64,000 nucleotides of DNA from Spirometra erinaceieuropaei (GCA_902702965.1 CACRXP010000067.1:397966-461965), one strand, 5' to 3'; counted from the stretch's first letter, positions 11,481-23,002 are shown. The notes: generated by a model from the sequence alone, not told the origin. Numbers and translations are program-made.

Positions 11481-12899
11481 AACTCAAATATACATATTTG
11501 TATGGCACAAAAAATGTAAGAATTGTTTGAGAACATGGGATAAGGGGCAAGAAGAGGCCTCTCTATGCGAAAATTCAAAGTACACTGATATTGATCGACG
11601 GAGGGCAGAATCAATGCTCTCCTTAAAGAGATAGCTTATAATAAGCGGTCTTCTAATCGATCGAAAGCATATTCGTTACCTAATTTCCTTTTGGATGTCC
11701 ACTTTGTTCGATGATGATGTTTCGTTTTCTAAGTAACTCCTCAAACGTGATCTAAAAACCTCCTCTATGAAAACGATCACCCAAACACTCTCTACGTTAA
11801 AAGATGTCTTCAAATTTATCTCAAGTTTTTTTAAATAAATTCATGATACCGAATTTGTCTTAAGGAGAAGACACTGATAACCATAATGTGTCGGCGATAT
11901 TTCAATGCCTATTTTAGACTAAACGTATTCCAGGACGAACAAAAAGTGCAAATTTATTTAAAGGAAGAAACATTCTCTTATAAAAACACAAAACTGTATG
12001 TTTAAGATCACGCCTACCAATTCCATCAAGCAACTTCAGTAAACGGTCAGGCAGCGTGTTACTTCATGAAAACCGTTGTTCGTGAAGTCGAGCGGAATTC
12101 TATTGCCCTGATTGAACCATATCACAATCAACTTAGAACAAGTAGGAGTACCATTATTGCTAAAGAAACGATTTCAGAAGCTATATTTGTAACGTAGCCT
12201 TTAAGCACACCTCAATACCTGAGATTACACTAGTTCTAAAAGGATGTGCAGGGGATATTTTTAATAAACATTGCTCCAAACCACTTCATTTCCGTTTTTC
12301 GCTTAGCTCCTTGCCTAAAAAGGACATTGCGTGCATCGAATAGCAACGTTTTGACTTGTTTGCCATGTGGTGTTTTTAAAAAAATCTGAAATTCAAGGAA
12401 ACGCAACACCACGCTCCTTATTTGTTTGTCTTTATTACTTTTAGTATTGTGCTTCATAAACATAGATATTAGATCTATGCCTTGGTGTTCGCTTGGTAAC
12501 AATTGGCAATCGCTCCTTAATTGCGACATTTTACTTAAGTTTTACTTAAGTAATCCACGTGTGACGTCACCGAAGTGTGCGTACATTTAAACTACTTATA
12601 TGTAAGACTGCATGCGCCCTCTTCTACGTAGGATCTTATTTCAACTTAATTGCGTCCAGTTGACCTAAGAAGCATCAGATAAGGTAAAACGACGGTTATC
12701 ATGGGTTGTCTTCACGTGTCGTGACTGGAAGCAACCCCTGGCTACCTGATCATTTCCACCAATTAGGATTTTTACATCCTGGAGAGAGCAGGTGTGTTTG
12801 GAGTGGCACGAATGTAGGTCGTTAAATGAAGGTCACCTTCCAAGCTTTACACTGAACATGCGAGATGACGTGACAGCGAGGTCTTAGGTTTTGTGACCT
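11481..12899. other. Intergenic, nothing recognised
   Basis: No protein-like reading frame matched a family. A 97-codon open frame on the minus strand (12,236-12,529) has no recognisable domain, no splice evidence and no second copy, so it is not called. Confidence 0.45.
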
Positions 12900-13190
12900 G
12901 AAATGGGATTGGTGGACAGGTGCTCACTGATCGGTCTTACGGAACTCTTTGTTTCCGTTTTGCCTAATGGACAATCTCTTAAGCCCAACCGGCATCAGCA
13001 GCACAGCGGAGCCGATTCTTACTGTTGATAAAGAGAAGGGGGTCTAGAATGACCAGCTCTGTCTCATTGGCGGTCGTTAGTTAGTCAAACCCATTTCCAA
13101 GGTGTTAAACAACCGGTGCTTGAACTCGCAACCTGTTAGTTGAAACACAAGCACCCCTTAATTCAGAGCCAAGGGCTTGTTATACTGTCG
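12900..13190 (-). repeat. tRNA-derived SINE-like composite repeat, diverged
   Basis: The tRNA-like head is on the minus strand at about 13,110-13,182, with a B-box-like GCGAGTTCAAGCAC. The neighbouring block GCTCACTGATCGG ... CTTACGGAACTC ... AGCAGCACAGCG matches the 33.4-33.7 kb copy, which has the same blocks around a tRNA-like head. RNA polymerase III origin is inferred. Confidence 0.5.
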
Positions 13191-14078
13191 GTTTCGACTG
13201 AGTTTTTACAATAGTGGGGGCGTTCATTGACTACGGTCGTTGAGAGATGCGGACGTCCTGTTGCATCGACAGACGACTAGAGCAATCACCATTATGTTAG
13301 CTTTTGGTTGCCAACAGCGCTATGGCATAAGATGTTTGCCGGGTTTGTTGAAGCAACCAGAATGCCCGTTGGACATGAAGAAGCGTGACTGAAATCTAAT
13401 AGCATGACCCTAAGTAGGCAATATTTCTGACTCAAAAACACTTTTCGAAATGTATTTCTCGCTTTTTGAAAAAGCATACCATATACATCTGGAACAAAGG
13501 GCACCAACTAAGCTTGAGGACCTACGCTTGGCTAACGTGTTTGACTGCTATCGATTTAAAAGCAGATATGAGCCTCAGGTTTGCAAAGCGGACAGTTATG
13601 TGTGACTGATTAATATAAGCCAATAATCCAGAATTGTCTATCCCAGTCTTCCCTGCATTTTTTAATAATGTTGATTGGAGCATGATTGTGTATGTATAAA
13701 TAAATGTACAGTTAAATATATAAATAAATGGTTTAGGCATTTTCCCATCCTCCCGTCATACAATATTGCCCAATGCCCAGTAGGCGTGCTGCAGATGTAC
13801 TGCTGCTTTACTAAACATCTGCGAGGAGTTTGGTTCTAATTGTGTCTCCCAGAGTTCTGTGGACGGTTTTTACGGCAGGGCATGATGATACGTCTCGGGG
13901 ACATGACATTACGGGACAAGTCTGAACTATCAGTGGATATTCGGGCTGAAGATAATCAGGCACTGTAAAACAATAACAAACTGCTACTACCGCAAACAGG
14001 AAGTACGGAACGTTGTGTAAAAACCATCCAGACAACATAGTAAACCTTATCCCGACCATAGTACCAGCTGTTTATATA
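13191..14078. other. Intergenic, nothing recognised
   Basis: Only short, non-protein-like open frames are present. A simple TA run begins at its right edge. Confidence 0.45.
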
Positions 14079-14103
14079 AACATATATATATATATATATA
14101 TAA
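14079..14103. repeat. (TA)n microsatellite
   Basis: About ten to eleven TA dinucleotides directly precede the 374-bp tandem units. Confidence 0.85.
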
Positions 14104-14132
14104 CAGAGAGGAGGGAAGACAGAGAATGCGGG

Positions 14133-14183
14133 TAGATTGATACAGCACTGTTTCGGGCTTATTCTGCCTTCATTCAGCCAATC
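14133..14183 (-). ncRNA. Hammerhead-like motif, retrozyme unit 1
   Basis: On the minus strand: GATTGG (stem I), CTGAATGA (core with one extra A relative to CTGATGA), AGGC-AGAATAA-GCCC (stem II and loop), GAAA, CAGTGCTG (stem III, palindrome-like), TA at the cleavage position, then TCAATC, which pairs with GATTGG over six positions. All stems form. The extra A in the core may weaken or abolish cleavage. Confidence 0.6.
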
Positions 14184-14506
14184 ATAACCCTGACCACCAG
14201 CAGCTGAGACCAGAAACACAAACATGCGCACAGACGCACCTGGCGCAGTCGGTCCACCACTGAGGCCTACCAGATGGGTCATAAGCACTTCATCGAACCG
14301 AAGTTCATCAGTGCCTCGCCACCTGTCATTCTCTGTCGCTGCAGATCGGGTATTTATCAGTCAGGAATGGGCGCACACCGATCTATTGGCTTCACAAAGC
14401 AAACAAGCTCCGTATGTGTGGCAAAGGTCACGAACAGGCAACCAATTACCAGGCCGGAGTCGGCCATGTCATAATAACAGCGAGGAGGGACGACAGAGAA
14501 TGCGGG

Positions 14507-14557
14507 TAGATTGATACAGCACTGTTTCGGGCTTATTCTGCCTTCATTCAGCCAATC
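14507..14557 (-). ncRNA. Hammerhead-like motif, retrozyme unit 2
   Basis: Identical to the unit 1 motif 374 bases upstream, including the extra A in the core. Confidence 0.6.
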
Positions 14558-14823
14558 ATAACCCTGACCACCAGCAGCTGAGACCAGAAACACAAACATG
14601 CGCACAGACGCACCTGGCGCAGTCGGTCCACCACTGAGGCCTACCAGATGGGTCATAAGCACTTCATCGAACCGAAGTTCATCAGTGCCTCGCCACCTGT
14701 CATTCTCTGTCGCTGCAGATCGGGTATTTATCAGTCAGGAATGGGCGCACACCGATCTATTGGCTTCACAAAGCAAACAAGCTCCGTATGTGTGGCAAAG
14801 GTCACGAACAGGCAACCAATTAC

Positions 14824-16492
14824 AGAACGTGCTTTTTTTCGAACGGCCGGAAGTATGCTTTGTCAAGATCCATGTCCTAGCGCCAGTATAATATTTCGCG
14901 TTCTGCTGAAGGAAATGTTTTTACAACCTTATTTAACTTGCCTAATACGATTGAACACAAAAGTGTGCATTTGCAATTAACATTTCATAAGATGACACTT
15001 CTGTAAAGTAATCCGCAGAATTAGAACCAATTGCAGCGCTTCAACAGACTGAGTGTTTGCATTATTATACCTTTATGACCTTTGTCAGATTAATGGTCAT
15101 CCAAGCCATTTTATCAAACAAAGGAAACAGCGGACGAACAAATGTCTGCCTAAAGATTGGCAAACAATGACCGAGGTTAATTTTGTACACTAAAGGATTT
15201 TCCGATGCTGTCTCCCATCTGCTTTAGCTTTCTCAAAATGACATGTGTTATCGCATTTTGGCGTAAGTTAAAAACACCCTGGAGCTTATAATGACACCAG
15301 TATCTAACTTTAGAATAACTTGTTATATAAAAGCACCTGCTTATTTTAGATTCGATATGATTTCTACAAGTCTTCTTGGATAAATGCATACCAGGTAACA
15401 TAATTTTATAATTTTCTCGGACATTCCAGGATGCTTGTGTCATAATGCACTTCATTTAGTTTTCCTTTCAAAAATATCATTCGAAAAAATGTATTTACTT
15501 AAGAAGAACAATTTGTTATTTGTTTGCATTCCCTCTAAAAGTTCAACAGATTATATCCCCAAGTGCATAATTAATATGCGAAAACAAAATTTTTCATGTA
15601 CTTATTTTTTTAGGAAATCATTTCGGATTTAGATGGCTTGCCTTATAGAATATAATATGCAGTTTCCTAAGATTTTCAAATTGTGGAATGTTTAACATCG
15701 TTCCATATACATCAGGGAGCATCGCATCTGCCAGTGCTCCTACCGAAAGATACAGCATAAGCACTTAGCATTTCTATGGGCGCCAGATGACATCTTAACC
15801 CTGCAGAGGAATATATGTCTTTAGGTACATGAAAGGTATACGACATCTAGACCTCAAACGCAAAATCAAAATTATCTGCTTATTGAAAGACCGCATTAAA
15901 TGTACATTACTCTTTTTTCGTTGCGGTTAAAATGTAGAATCAGATATGCGTTTTATTTCGGAAGTAAGTTGTCGAAAGTTAATGTAAAAAGAATCTCTAT
16001 TTATATTGAATACAAAGGGTATTTAAAACAGATAACTATACAACATAATAACTGATATCTAATGGCCAAAATCTGCAACTGTTGATACCATACAGAGGCA
16101 CCGGTAAATCAGTTAAATATTTGCGTCAAATTTTACTTTCTTAAGAACGGTACTTGCGTAATATGCAACCGCCATCATGATTGTAGTTTAGATAAATGAA
16201 GACAAAGCAGTCAGCGTAGGTGGATTAAGATGGGTCACCAGAGATACATATTATAACCCCGCCCTGCAAAACGAGAGCGGGGAAAGATGGTGACTCAATT
16301 TTAAAAGATTGCGATTGAAAAAGAAGTACTGCACTTTCAAATAGTCAGCAACATGTCATTTATATATCGTAAAATGCACATATTATTAAAAATATGATTT
16401 TTAATGTAACGCTCAGTCAGAAAATGAATAAATATTTCAAGACAGCAGTTGTACATATCACTGTCACTCCATAAGCACTGCATACTTCAAGC
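14824..16492. other. Intergenic, nothing recognised
   Basis: AT-rich sequence between the tandem pair and the 3' end of gene B. No reading frame resembles a known protein. Confidence 0.5.
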
Positions 16493-17088
16493 TTATAACT
16501 TCCTGTAAACTATGCTATTAGGACTGACAGTTTGCAATACAGACCAACATCCAAAGGGATATCGTGATTGCAGTACAGCCCAAAGCGTAGAAATAACGTT
16601 GATTTCAGCGTCTGTAAAAGCCAGTCGATTATCTTCATTTTCGATGCAATTCGGATTATAAATGCTTGATTTAAAGGAAAGCGTTTGCTTATCTGAAAAA
16701 GAAAGCCGATCCGAGTACCTGCCTTTCGTGTGAATTAAGGTAAACTTGGCACGAATACGCTTGGCCTGACGACGTTCAGGCGATTTTGCATAATCTCTCT
16801 CTGCTGAATCTTCGTCTGGTAAGAATGGTTTAAATGGGACGTTGAATGTCATTACAGAGGCAAAAATCTCGACCGTGCAATGGTAGAAGGTTGACTTTTT
16901 CGTCCACAAGCTCTCCTCCTTGTAACAGCGAAAACCATCTTTGAGGAAAAATGTTGTCAAGCGACCATATACGGCAGCAGCACACTCGGGGAGTTTGGCT
17001 GCTTCTTTAAATTGAAGACGGTTCTCAAGCAGTCGTTTGAAATTCGCAGTCATGTAGTGTCCAGAAATAGTTTCACAATTTAATTTAT
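16493..17088 (-). CDS. Secreted six-Cys protein of unknown family, copy B, exon 2
   Basis: This is the paralogue of gene A in the opposite orientation. The acceptor (TTTTTTCTGCAG, then AT AAA TTA) is in the same place and phase as in A. Joined to exon 1 it gives a 227-residue precursor ending in TAA. All six mature cysteines align with copy A, and the C-terminal FTDAEINVISTLWAVL then YPFGCW is nearly unchanged. The copies vary most around residues 115-135 and at the extreme C-terminus. Opposed orientation with shared upstream sequence points to an inverted duplication of the whole gene. I cannot name the family; secretion is inferred from exon 1. Confidence 0.78.
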
Positions 17089-18910
17089 CTGCAGAAAAAA
17101 TATAATTAAACGCTTGGGAATTGATCTTATCCCTATTTCGCTGATTCCATCCATGGACAAATGCATGTCAAGGTAGATGCTGGAACTGATATGTAGGTGG
17201 TATTTTCATGCATACGTAAATGATGACAAAAATATTATGGCTAGTAGATAGCAATAAGAACGTGATTATAAATGAATAATTAAACAAGGTGCACTCCCGG
17301 CCACGTTTTGTAAAAATGCAGCTTTTAATAATAACCCTCCAACTGATGCGAAAATGACATTACGCTCGTGCGAATACTTAATGCTTAACTTTAAGAAATT
17401 AAACCGATTCTCGTATCAAGACTGTTTGATAATGCACTGACGTTTACAGCCGAATATATGCCACATATCATTAATATTATTGTAAAAGTGCAGGTAAAAG
17501 TTAAGATGAGAATAAGCTAGTTCAAACATGTATGCAAGCCCTTATGCAGGCGAATATTTTAGTATTGCATAATATATAATTTGACGAATGCTGTCGGAAA
17601 GGAGCTGTTATACAGTGAGTGACCTATCTCATGAAATGTTGGCTGAAATTCTGAAATGCGTTTTCGATTAGGACAGATTACTTGGTCGCGGTTGTAATAC
17701 TGACTATCTTGCGACATACTCTTATAACATTTCTTACTCGGCAGGATGTCGGATTTTAAATGCATATCTTTTAAAACTCCTACAGAAAGCGTACTCGGAA
17801 AAAAAATGACTACTTATTTAGCATGCATTTTTCCCATTGATTTTCGATTGTCTTAAAATTCAAAGATATTTTATAGAACCCATAAATAAAAACATGCTTT
17901 CTTCTTTTTATATTTTTTTACTTAAGGAAGCGATATAATTAGGTTTTAAAGAAGTTTCTAATTAAGAGACTTTTTAAGACCGCGAAATGTCAATTCACAT
18001 ACCGTAGTACCTGGACGTTTACCACTGTTTCTCATGAAATGAACAACATGGTCCGCATCCATCGCAAAATTTTATGAACTCTGTATGATATCTCTTTAAT
18101 GGCATAGAAAAATATGTGATTTTATTTAAACGGAACGCATGCACCTTGCAGACTGCAAGTACTAAGCGCTAAAGCAACGAATGATCAGGCTCCAAATTAT
18201 TCGGCAATTTGAAAACTTTTTAACACATAATTTTATCACATCCTTACGTATCAAATATAAAGAAGACGTGATTTCCTATTGATTGACTTCAAGAAAGCAT
18301 ATTTTTATTTATGGGTTCTATAAAATATCTTTGAATTTGCAAGACCATCGAAAATCAATAGGAAAAATGCATGCTAAGTAAGTAGTCATTTTTTACCTAA
18401 TCGAAAACGCATTTAGGAATGTCAGCCAACATTTCATGAGTTAGGTAACTCACTGTACGAATATTCTAATGTTTTGATAAATTTAAATTAGACAAAAAAA
18501 CAGTTTGGCCTCAAGAGTACATCCGACATGACTACATTACTTTGCTGGAAACAGTGTATTCATTGCCTACACCGGCGTCGCACTTGAATTGTCGCATGAT
18601 ATTGCATACTGCTACATTATATCTACAGACAATCCAATCTCACATAGACTAAACCAACCTGATTCAGGCGCCGGATTTTAAAAATAGAAAAACTCCTATG
18701 ACGTTGTGGATATTTCGTTCCTTGTTTTTCTCTTACTCTCACATTCAGTAATCAATTACACGTTCACCAGTGGGGCTCAAATACCTATATCAAAGTGCAT
18801 CCTCTTAGGTCACAAAGATTGCGTTTAATTTAAAAGCCCCTTGCGATACACATGTTCAAAATATGCCAGAAAGTTTCCTTTAATCTGCATACAGCACATG
18901 ACAAGCTTAC
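17089..18910 (-). other. Phase-1 intron of gene B (1,822 bp)
   Basis: GTAAGC donor and CTGCAG acceptor, with the same position and phase as gene A. It is 837 bp longer than the A intron, largely explained by two inverted copies of a dispersed repeat at about 17,609-18,462. An open frame inside it (17,559-17,765) is repeat sequence, not a gene. Confidence 0.62.
17609..18462. repeat. Inverted pair of a dispersed repeat (hairpin-like)
   Basis: The arms are about 17,611-17,904 and 18,291-18,460. They match in reverse complement through TACAGTGAGT, CTCATGAAATGTTGGCTGA, ATGACTACTTA, GCATGCATTTTTCC and ATAGAACCCATAAATAAA. The left arm carries about 130 bases that the right arm lacks. A further direct copy lies at 21,745-22,060. 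No transposase was seen, so the class is unknown; a non-autonomous element is likely. Confidence 0.6.
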
Positions 18911-18998
18911 GTGTATTGTCTGAATCCCGACCCCAGAAACTGCAGCATGCGCAAATCGTTAGTGCGCAAAGCAAGGACAAAATGACACGTGAATGCAT
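18911..18998 (-). CDS. Secreted six-Cys protein, copy B, exon 1 (signal peptide)
   Basis: It encodes MHSRVILSLLCALTICACC and then SFWGRDSDNT plus one base, ending at C|GTAAGC. Length (88 nt), donor and phase are identical to copy A. The signal peptide core LCALTICACC is almost unchanged between copies. An in-frame upstream ATG at 19,031 exists, but the ATG at 18,998 aligns with the only possible start in copy A, so I prefer it. Confidence 0.72.
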
Positions 18999-19175
18999 AC
19001 TTCTGCTACAAGGCATTAATTTTAGCAACACATCTGAACATTAATTTCGATAAAATGCTTTAAGTACTAACTTATGGATGTCAATTAAAATCTATTTACT
19101 TAACAGTGACCAATGAACTCCTGGCACATGGGAAGAGGTCGTCAATTCAAAAAGCAATGTACGCACCACAGGACA
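18999..19175 (-). promoter_or_regulatory. Conserved upstream region and 5' leader, gene B
   Basis: Minus-strand counterpart of 4147-4325. The same TGTGGTGCGTAC block (19,159-19,170) sits 161 bases from the ATG, and the leader keeps CAGATGTGTTGC and GTAGCAGAAG just before the start. Confidence 0.48.
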
Positions 19176-19794
19176 TCATGTGATGTGTCAATTAAACGCG
19201 CCTGCTTTTGAAATCGACTTATTGAAATACTAATGCATATCGTGAAGTAATTTCACAGTTTATTACTTTTAGTTGTTTTTTTTTTAAGTTGGAGAAGACT
19301 AGTATAAGTTTAACCGTCTACTACTCTACAACTCTGCGATCAACCTGGGAATATACACTTGTTGGCCAGTATACGTCGGCCAGGATAAAATAAATGTCTG
19401 TGGTCAAAAAGGTAATATTTAAAATGTTTCACGAATCGCCGTAAAAGTAAATGATCCGAAAGAGGCCCGGATGCTGCAGAGAGCCTGGGCTGAACATCAG
19501 GGGTATAAAAAGCATTTGAGAACCATATATTTAATCATATTAATGAGATTAAGTGGTAGTTTGTGTCCTTATGTTTTCCAGTGTTTAGCTGAAAATGACA
19601 CCGATCTTGACGGTGAGCATATGCATAGGAAGACACTTCTTGCGGACAAACATTTGGACTTGTACTAAAGAATTTTCTGCAAGACGTATATAACAATGAG
19701 TCGATATGGGTAAAGATTCAAAGTCCAAGCATTGTGTTGCGTTCATCATCCCCCGAAAAAGACAAAGAAGAACGGAGGGCGAATTCATGAACCG
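19176..19794. other. Intergenic, nothing recognised
   Basis: No gene seen between the gene B promoter region and the next Penelope-like remnant. Confidence 0.45.
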
Positions 19795-19848
19795 AAGTGC
19801 ATTTGGACTGACGTTTTGGAAACCCTCTCTTTTCCATTATCGGAGAAG
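19795..19848 (-). ncRNA. Hammerhead-like motif, class B, decayed
   Basis: On the minus strand CCGATAATGG stands where CTGATGATGG is expected, then TTTCC, AAAACGTC and AGTCCAAATG. It aligns with the 6.6-kb and 26.2-kb copies but with several core changes, so it is probably inactive. Confidence 0.38.
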
Positions 19849-20323
19849 TGTGTTGGCTGTTTCTGCTGGTATTTATTGCTTCAACGTTGATGCCTGTTTC
19901 GTATTATATCCGGGATCGAGGCACAAATTATAATCTGCCCATCCGCAGCCGATTAGCGTTGACCTCGCCGCGATTGACCGCCCATGGTTTCGTGTCACCT
20001 TTGACCCTTTTTCGACCATAGTAATTGTTCGCGAGTTAGCATGCATGGCGGCCTCCCCTTCGTCACTCAACGGACTGATCAGTTGTTGGCGCTCATGCGA
20101 ATTGATCTCAGCCTCGTGAGCGTCTCAGTGAGGTGGCGTCCCATGCTGGTTAAACGGCCTCCGGCCGGCTCCACTCCTCTATCCCGCTGGCATCGGCTGT
20201 CGGCCACGCGCGACTTAGCTCGAATTCTCCTGATGACCCTGTCCGCACTTACTCGAGCCTTGTGCATAGCACCCCGAAGGCGGGATGCGGATCTATGCTT
20301 CCGTTGAGCGTGGTAGTCGAGGA

Positions 20324-20755
20324 TCAATTTTTGATCCTCAGTCTGTCCATATTATCATTGGCTCGGTCAATTACCTCTGCCTCCTCGAAGGCCACATTGT
20401 GGTTTTTCTGTTGCACGTGGAAATAAACCATAGACACCTTGTCCTTGTGGTTGCTTGCAAGCTGGTGCCCATGCAATCTTTCGCCTAGACGTTTGCCTGT
20501 TTCACCAACATACCGCGCATCACGGTCTTGGCATTTTATGGTATAGACCACCGCTGATTGTTCTGTCACGGGTAGCGGGTCTTTGGGCCTCGTTATTTGA
20601 TGTGTGAATGTTGACTCTGGCTTATGAGCCATACCGATCCTAAGAGGTTTTAGGATTCTTGCCGTTGCCTTTGATACGTTTTTTACATAAGGGATTGCTA
20701 CCCAAAATTTCAGGGTTTCTACGTCCGACAGCTCAGAACAGGGTTTCCTAGACAC
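20324..20755 (-). pseudogene. Penelope-like GIY-YIG endonuclease region, ORF remnant
   Basis: A 143-codon open frame. Residues about 16-50 are the linker (FWVAIPYVKNVSKATARIL). The GIY-YIG core is AVVYTIKCQDRDARYVGETG followed by KRLGERLHGHQLA, and the tail VAFEEAEVIDRANDNMDRLR carries the usual glutamate-containing segment. The nuclease would nick target DNA for retrotransposition. The frame lacks the reverse transcriptase and the usual terminal segment, so it is a fragment rather than a functional gene. Confidence 0.68.
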
Positions 20756-21129
20756 TTTCCCATGAAGGATTCCAGATATTCGTTGGGTTTAAATAGGGCG
20801 TGCAAGTACTTATTCTCCTCCTTCGTTGTTGTAGTGTGTTTAAACGCGTTGAAAGAGGGTTCTGATACAACTGCGTTTGTGACCACCGGGGTGGTTGCTT
20901 CTCAAGCCAAGGATTCGTCTTGCGTTAGTTAGCTTACCGTTGACCGTTGTCCTTATCTTCCCGTCCTCCAGCTTTGTTACCTGTACGAATTCCCCTCTTC
21001 AGATGCGATAACCTCGATGGTCACCAATTTAGCTTTGTCACTTTCGCGGCAAAGACAGCCTACGCAATTGTATGAACGATCCCAGCATACGGTCAGTCTG
21101 ACCTGTGTGTTAACTGAGACAGTTTAAAC

Positions 21130-21420
21130 TTGGAGTGCGACAAAACACCCCGACTGCCCATCAGGACTAAATCGATCCCTGATTCTCGGGACTCATCTGC
21201 TCATGGTAGGTCTGAGCCGGTGTGCAATATCGATACCCTGACTTGCAGCAATGCACTCGACTGCATCTGATAGGTCTTTGATGTACGGCATAGCATGCCA
21301 CATCCGAGGTATTTTTTTTATTGAGGCGTCTTAGGCACCGAACAGCAGTCATCGGCTTTATCCCTTTAAAGGGCATTTTCACACAGCTTCCTGTGTGTGT
21401 CAGCGGATGGTTAGTGTGCA
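21130..21420 (-). pseudogene. Penelope-like element linker fragment
   Basis: The minus strand encodes AMPYIKDLSDAVECIAASQG and then IDIAHRLRPTMSR, the linker between reverse transcriptase and GIY-YIG domains. It belongs to a different lineage from the element at 19.8-20.9 kb (PYVKNVSKATARIL) and is closest to the relic at 3.0 kb. Confidence 0.5.
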
Positions 21421-21744
21421 AAGTAAGAATCTGCACGTTGTTCTCGCCTACTTTTTTTCTTTGGGATTTCCCCTGATAACGGAAATAAGAAACCCAGATG
21501 CCAGACGAACTGATGTTTTAGAACAGGAGACGTGGCGTTTGCAAGCAAATTAAAAAAGCAAAAAATCATATTTCGTTTGCATGATTGTTTAAATGCGTCA
21601 TACGCACTATAAATGATTAATTGAGACCTGTTTAGCGTGTGGCAAATTTATTAATTATTCTAAAATTTCAAACCTCGCATATGAATCCATCACCGGTTGT
21701 AAAAGCAGCAAGTAACTTGGCCAGAATTGAGGGGGATTTATATA

Positions 21745-22060
21745 GTAGGTGAGAAACCTCATGAACTATCAACCGAAATTCCAAAATACGTTTCGGTTTG
21801 GGAAAGATTAATTAAGTAGCGTTGTAAAACTAATTATTGTGCAGCATAATTTTATAGTAATTCAATTACCGCAGGTTGCCAGCTGTTGAAGGAAGGTCTT
21901 TACTGTTGCATACAAAAATGTGCTGCACAAAAATGACTACTTATCTGCCGTGCATTTTTCTCATTAACTGTCGATGCCCCTAAAGATTCAATTATACCCC
22001 AAGTAAAACAAGTGTGAAATTATCATTATTCTACGGATCGCGTAAAAAAGGACGTCTTCC
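21745..22060 (+). repeat. Dispersed repeat copy
   Basis: Direct, diverged copy of the element forming the inverted pair in the intron of gene B. Shared words include CCTCATGAACTATC, AAATGACTACTTAT and GTGCATTTTTCTCATT. Confidence 0.5.
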
Positions 22061-22999
22061 TCCTACTTTACATTCGGAAATAGATCAAAACTAGGTTTGT
22101 AATCGTATAGTATTGAAAACCGTTAGGTGGCTGTTTAAAAATCGTCATTGCTCTGCATTTACCAGTGAGTCTTGCAAAGTTATCAATACGCCTCGAATCT
22201 ACTGATAGATTTCTTGGACTGCATTTAGTCTCCTTTAAATACCGCCGAAACATGATATTCATTTCGCGGAAAGTGTACATCTTGTAGGTCGGAAACCCTG
22301 AATGCCAGTGCAGCCGGCGGTCGGGTTAAAGTTTACCTAGGAATTAAAACAGTTTTTAAAACCTAGTTCTACCCTCTCTTCGAGCATTAAACTGGAAATG
22401 ACGTACGTTTTTAACGGAATGAAAAACATTTGAGATCTCCCGCTACATCAAGCATGCGTTCAGTCAGACGCGTAAATGAACAAAAGCATTTGAGATAAGG
22501 GATGTGATAGACCACTTCAACCTTCTACTTAAGATTTAATCAGTCTTTGATTCCCTAGGTCATATGCGCATGAACGTCTTAAAACGCTGAACAGTTCTAC
22601 CCTCCATTTCAAAAAAATTGCGTTCGATCGCCTCCCAGACGTCCATGTTATATGACTCAGCAGTCATAAATTTGCATAAATGTCAGCTTATAGAGACGTT
22701 CTGATTACGTACATCTCATGAGTCCTCCTCAGGTTTGCTGCAGTGGGTATCGATACTTTGGAAAATCGTCCAGTACAGTTCCGTTTGCTAGCAATCGAAT
22801 GTCTGAATAAGGCCTTATCTGTTTGTAAGGTAAGGATTGGGTATGTAGACATCTTGAGCGATTTTTCAATGGATTTATTTTCCTATCTTATCTAGGTAGG
22901 GGTGGCACAACCTCAAACCACTATAAGACGATGGCGTCTATTAGCGCGATTCATGAGTACTCCTATACTACTGTATACAAGTGATCGCACCCGACAGTA
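22061..22999. other. Intergenic, nothing recognised
   Basis: No protein-like frame and no repeat identified except the SINE head that follows. Confidence 0.45.
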
Positions 23000-23002
23000 C
23001 AA

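Larger units (their letters stand above)
14102..14823 (-). repeat. 374-bp tandem pair, candidate retrozyme
   Basis: Unit 1 is 14,102-14,475 and unit 2 is 14,476-14,823, so unit 2 lacks the last 26 bases of unit 1. Over the shared 348 bases I see only two differences, both near the left end, so the duplication is very recent or homogenised. Each unit carries one hammerhead-like fold on the minus strand. Short tandem units with one hammerhead each are the hallmark of animal retrozymes, non-autonomous elements that yield circular RNAs and are thought to use Penelope-type machinery. The near-identical long open frames seen here on both strands are by-products of the repeat; no protein is called. 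Confidence 0.62.
19795..20935 (-). mobile_element. Penelope-like element remnant with GIY-YIG domain
   Basis: 5'-truncated element on the minus strand. The upstream part (20,756-20,930) keeps linker residues (EENKYLHALFKPNEYLESFM), followed after a frameshift by an open GIY-YIG region (20,324-20,755). A decayed hammerhead-like motif marks the 3' end (19,795-19,848). The region is GC-rich compared with its flanks. Confidence 0.65.

Noticed and set aside
12236..12529. 97-codon minus-strand open frame as a gene
   Set aside because: No recognisable domain, no splice context, no second copy, and a composition typical of chance frames in AT-rich DNA.
14224..14980. Long overlapping open frames on both strands across the 374-bp tandem units
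   Set aside because: They are near-identical in both units only because the DNA is duplicated, and they overlap on opposite strands. The hammerhead-like fold explains the repeat better than a protein.
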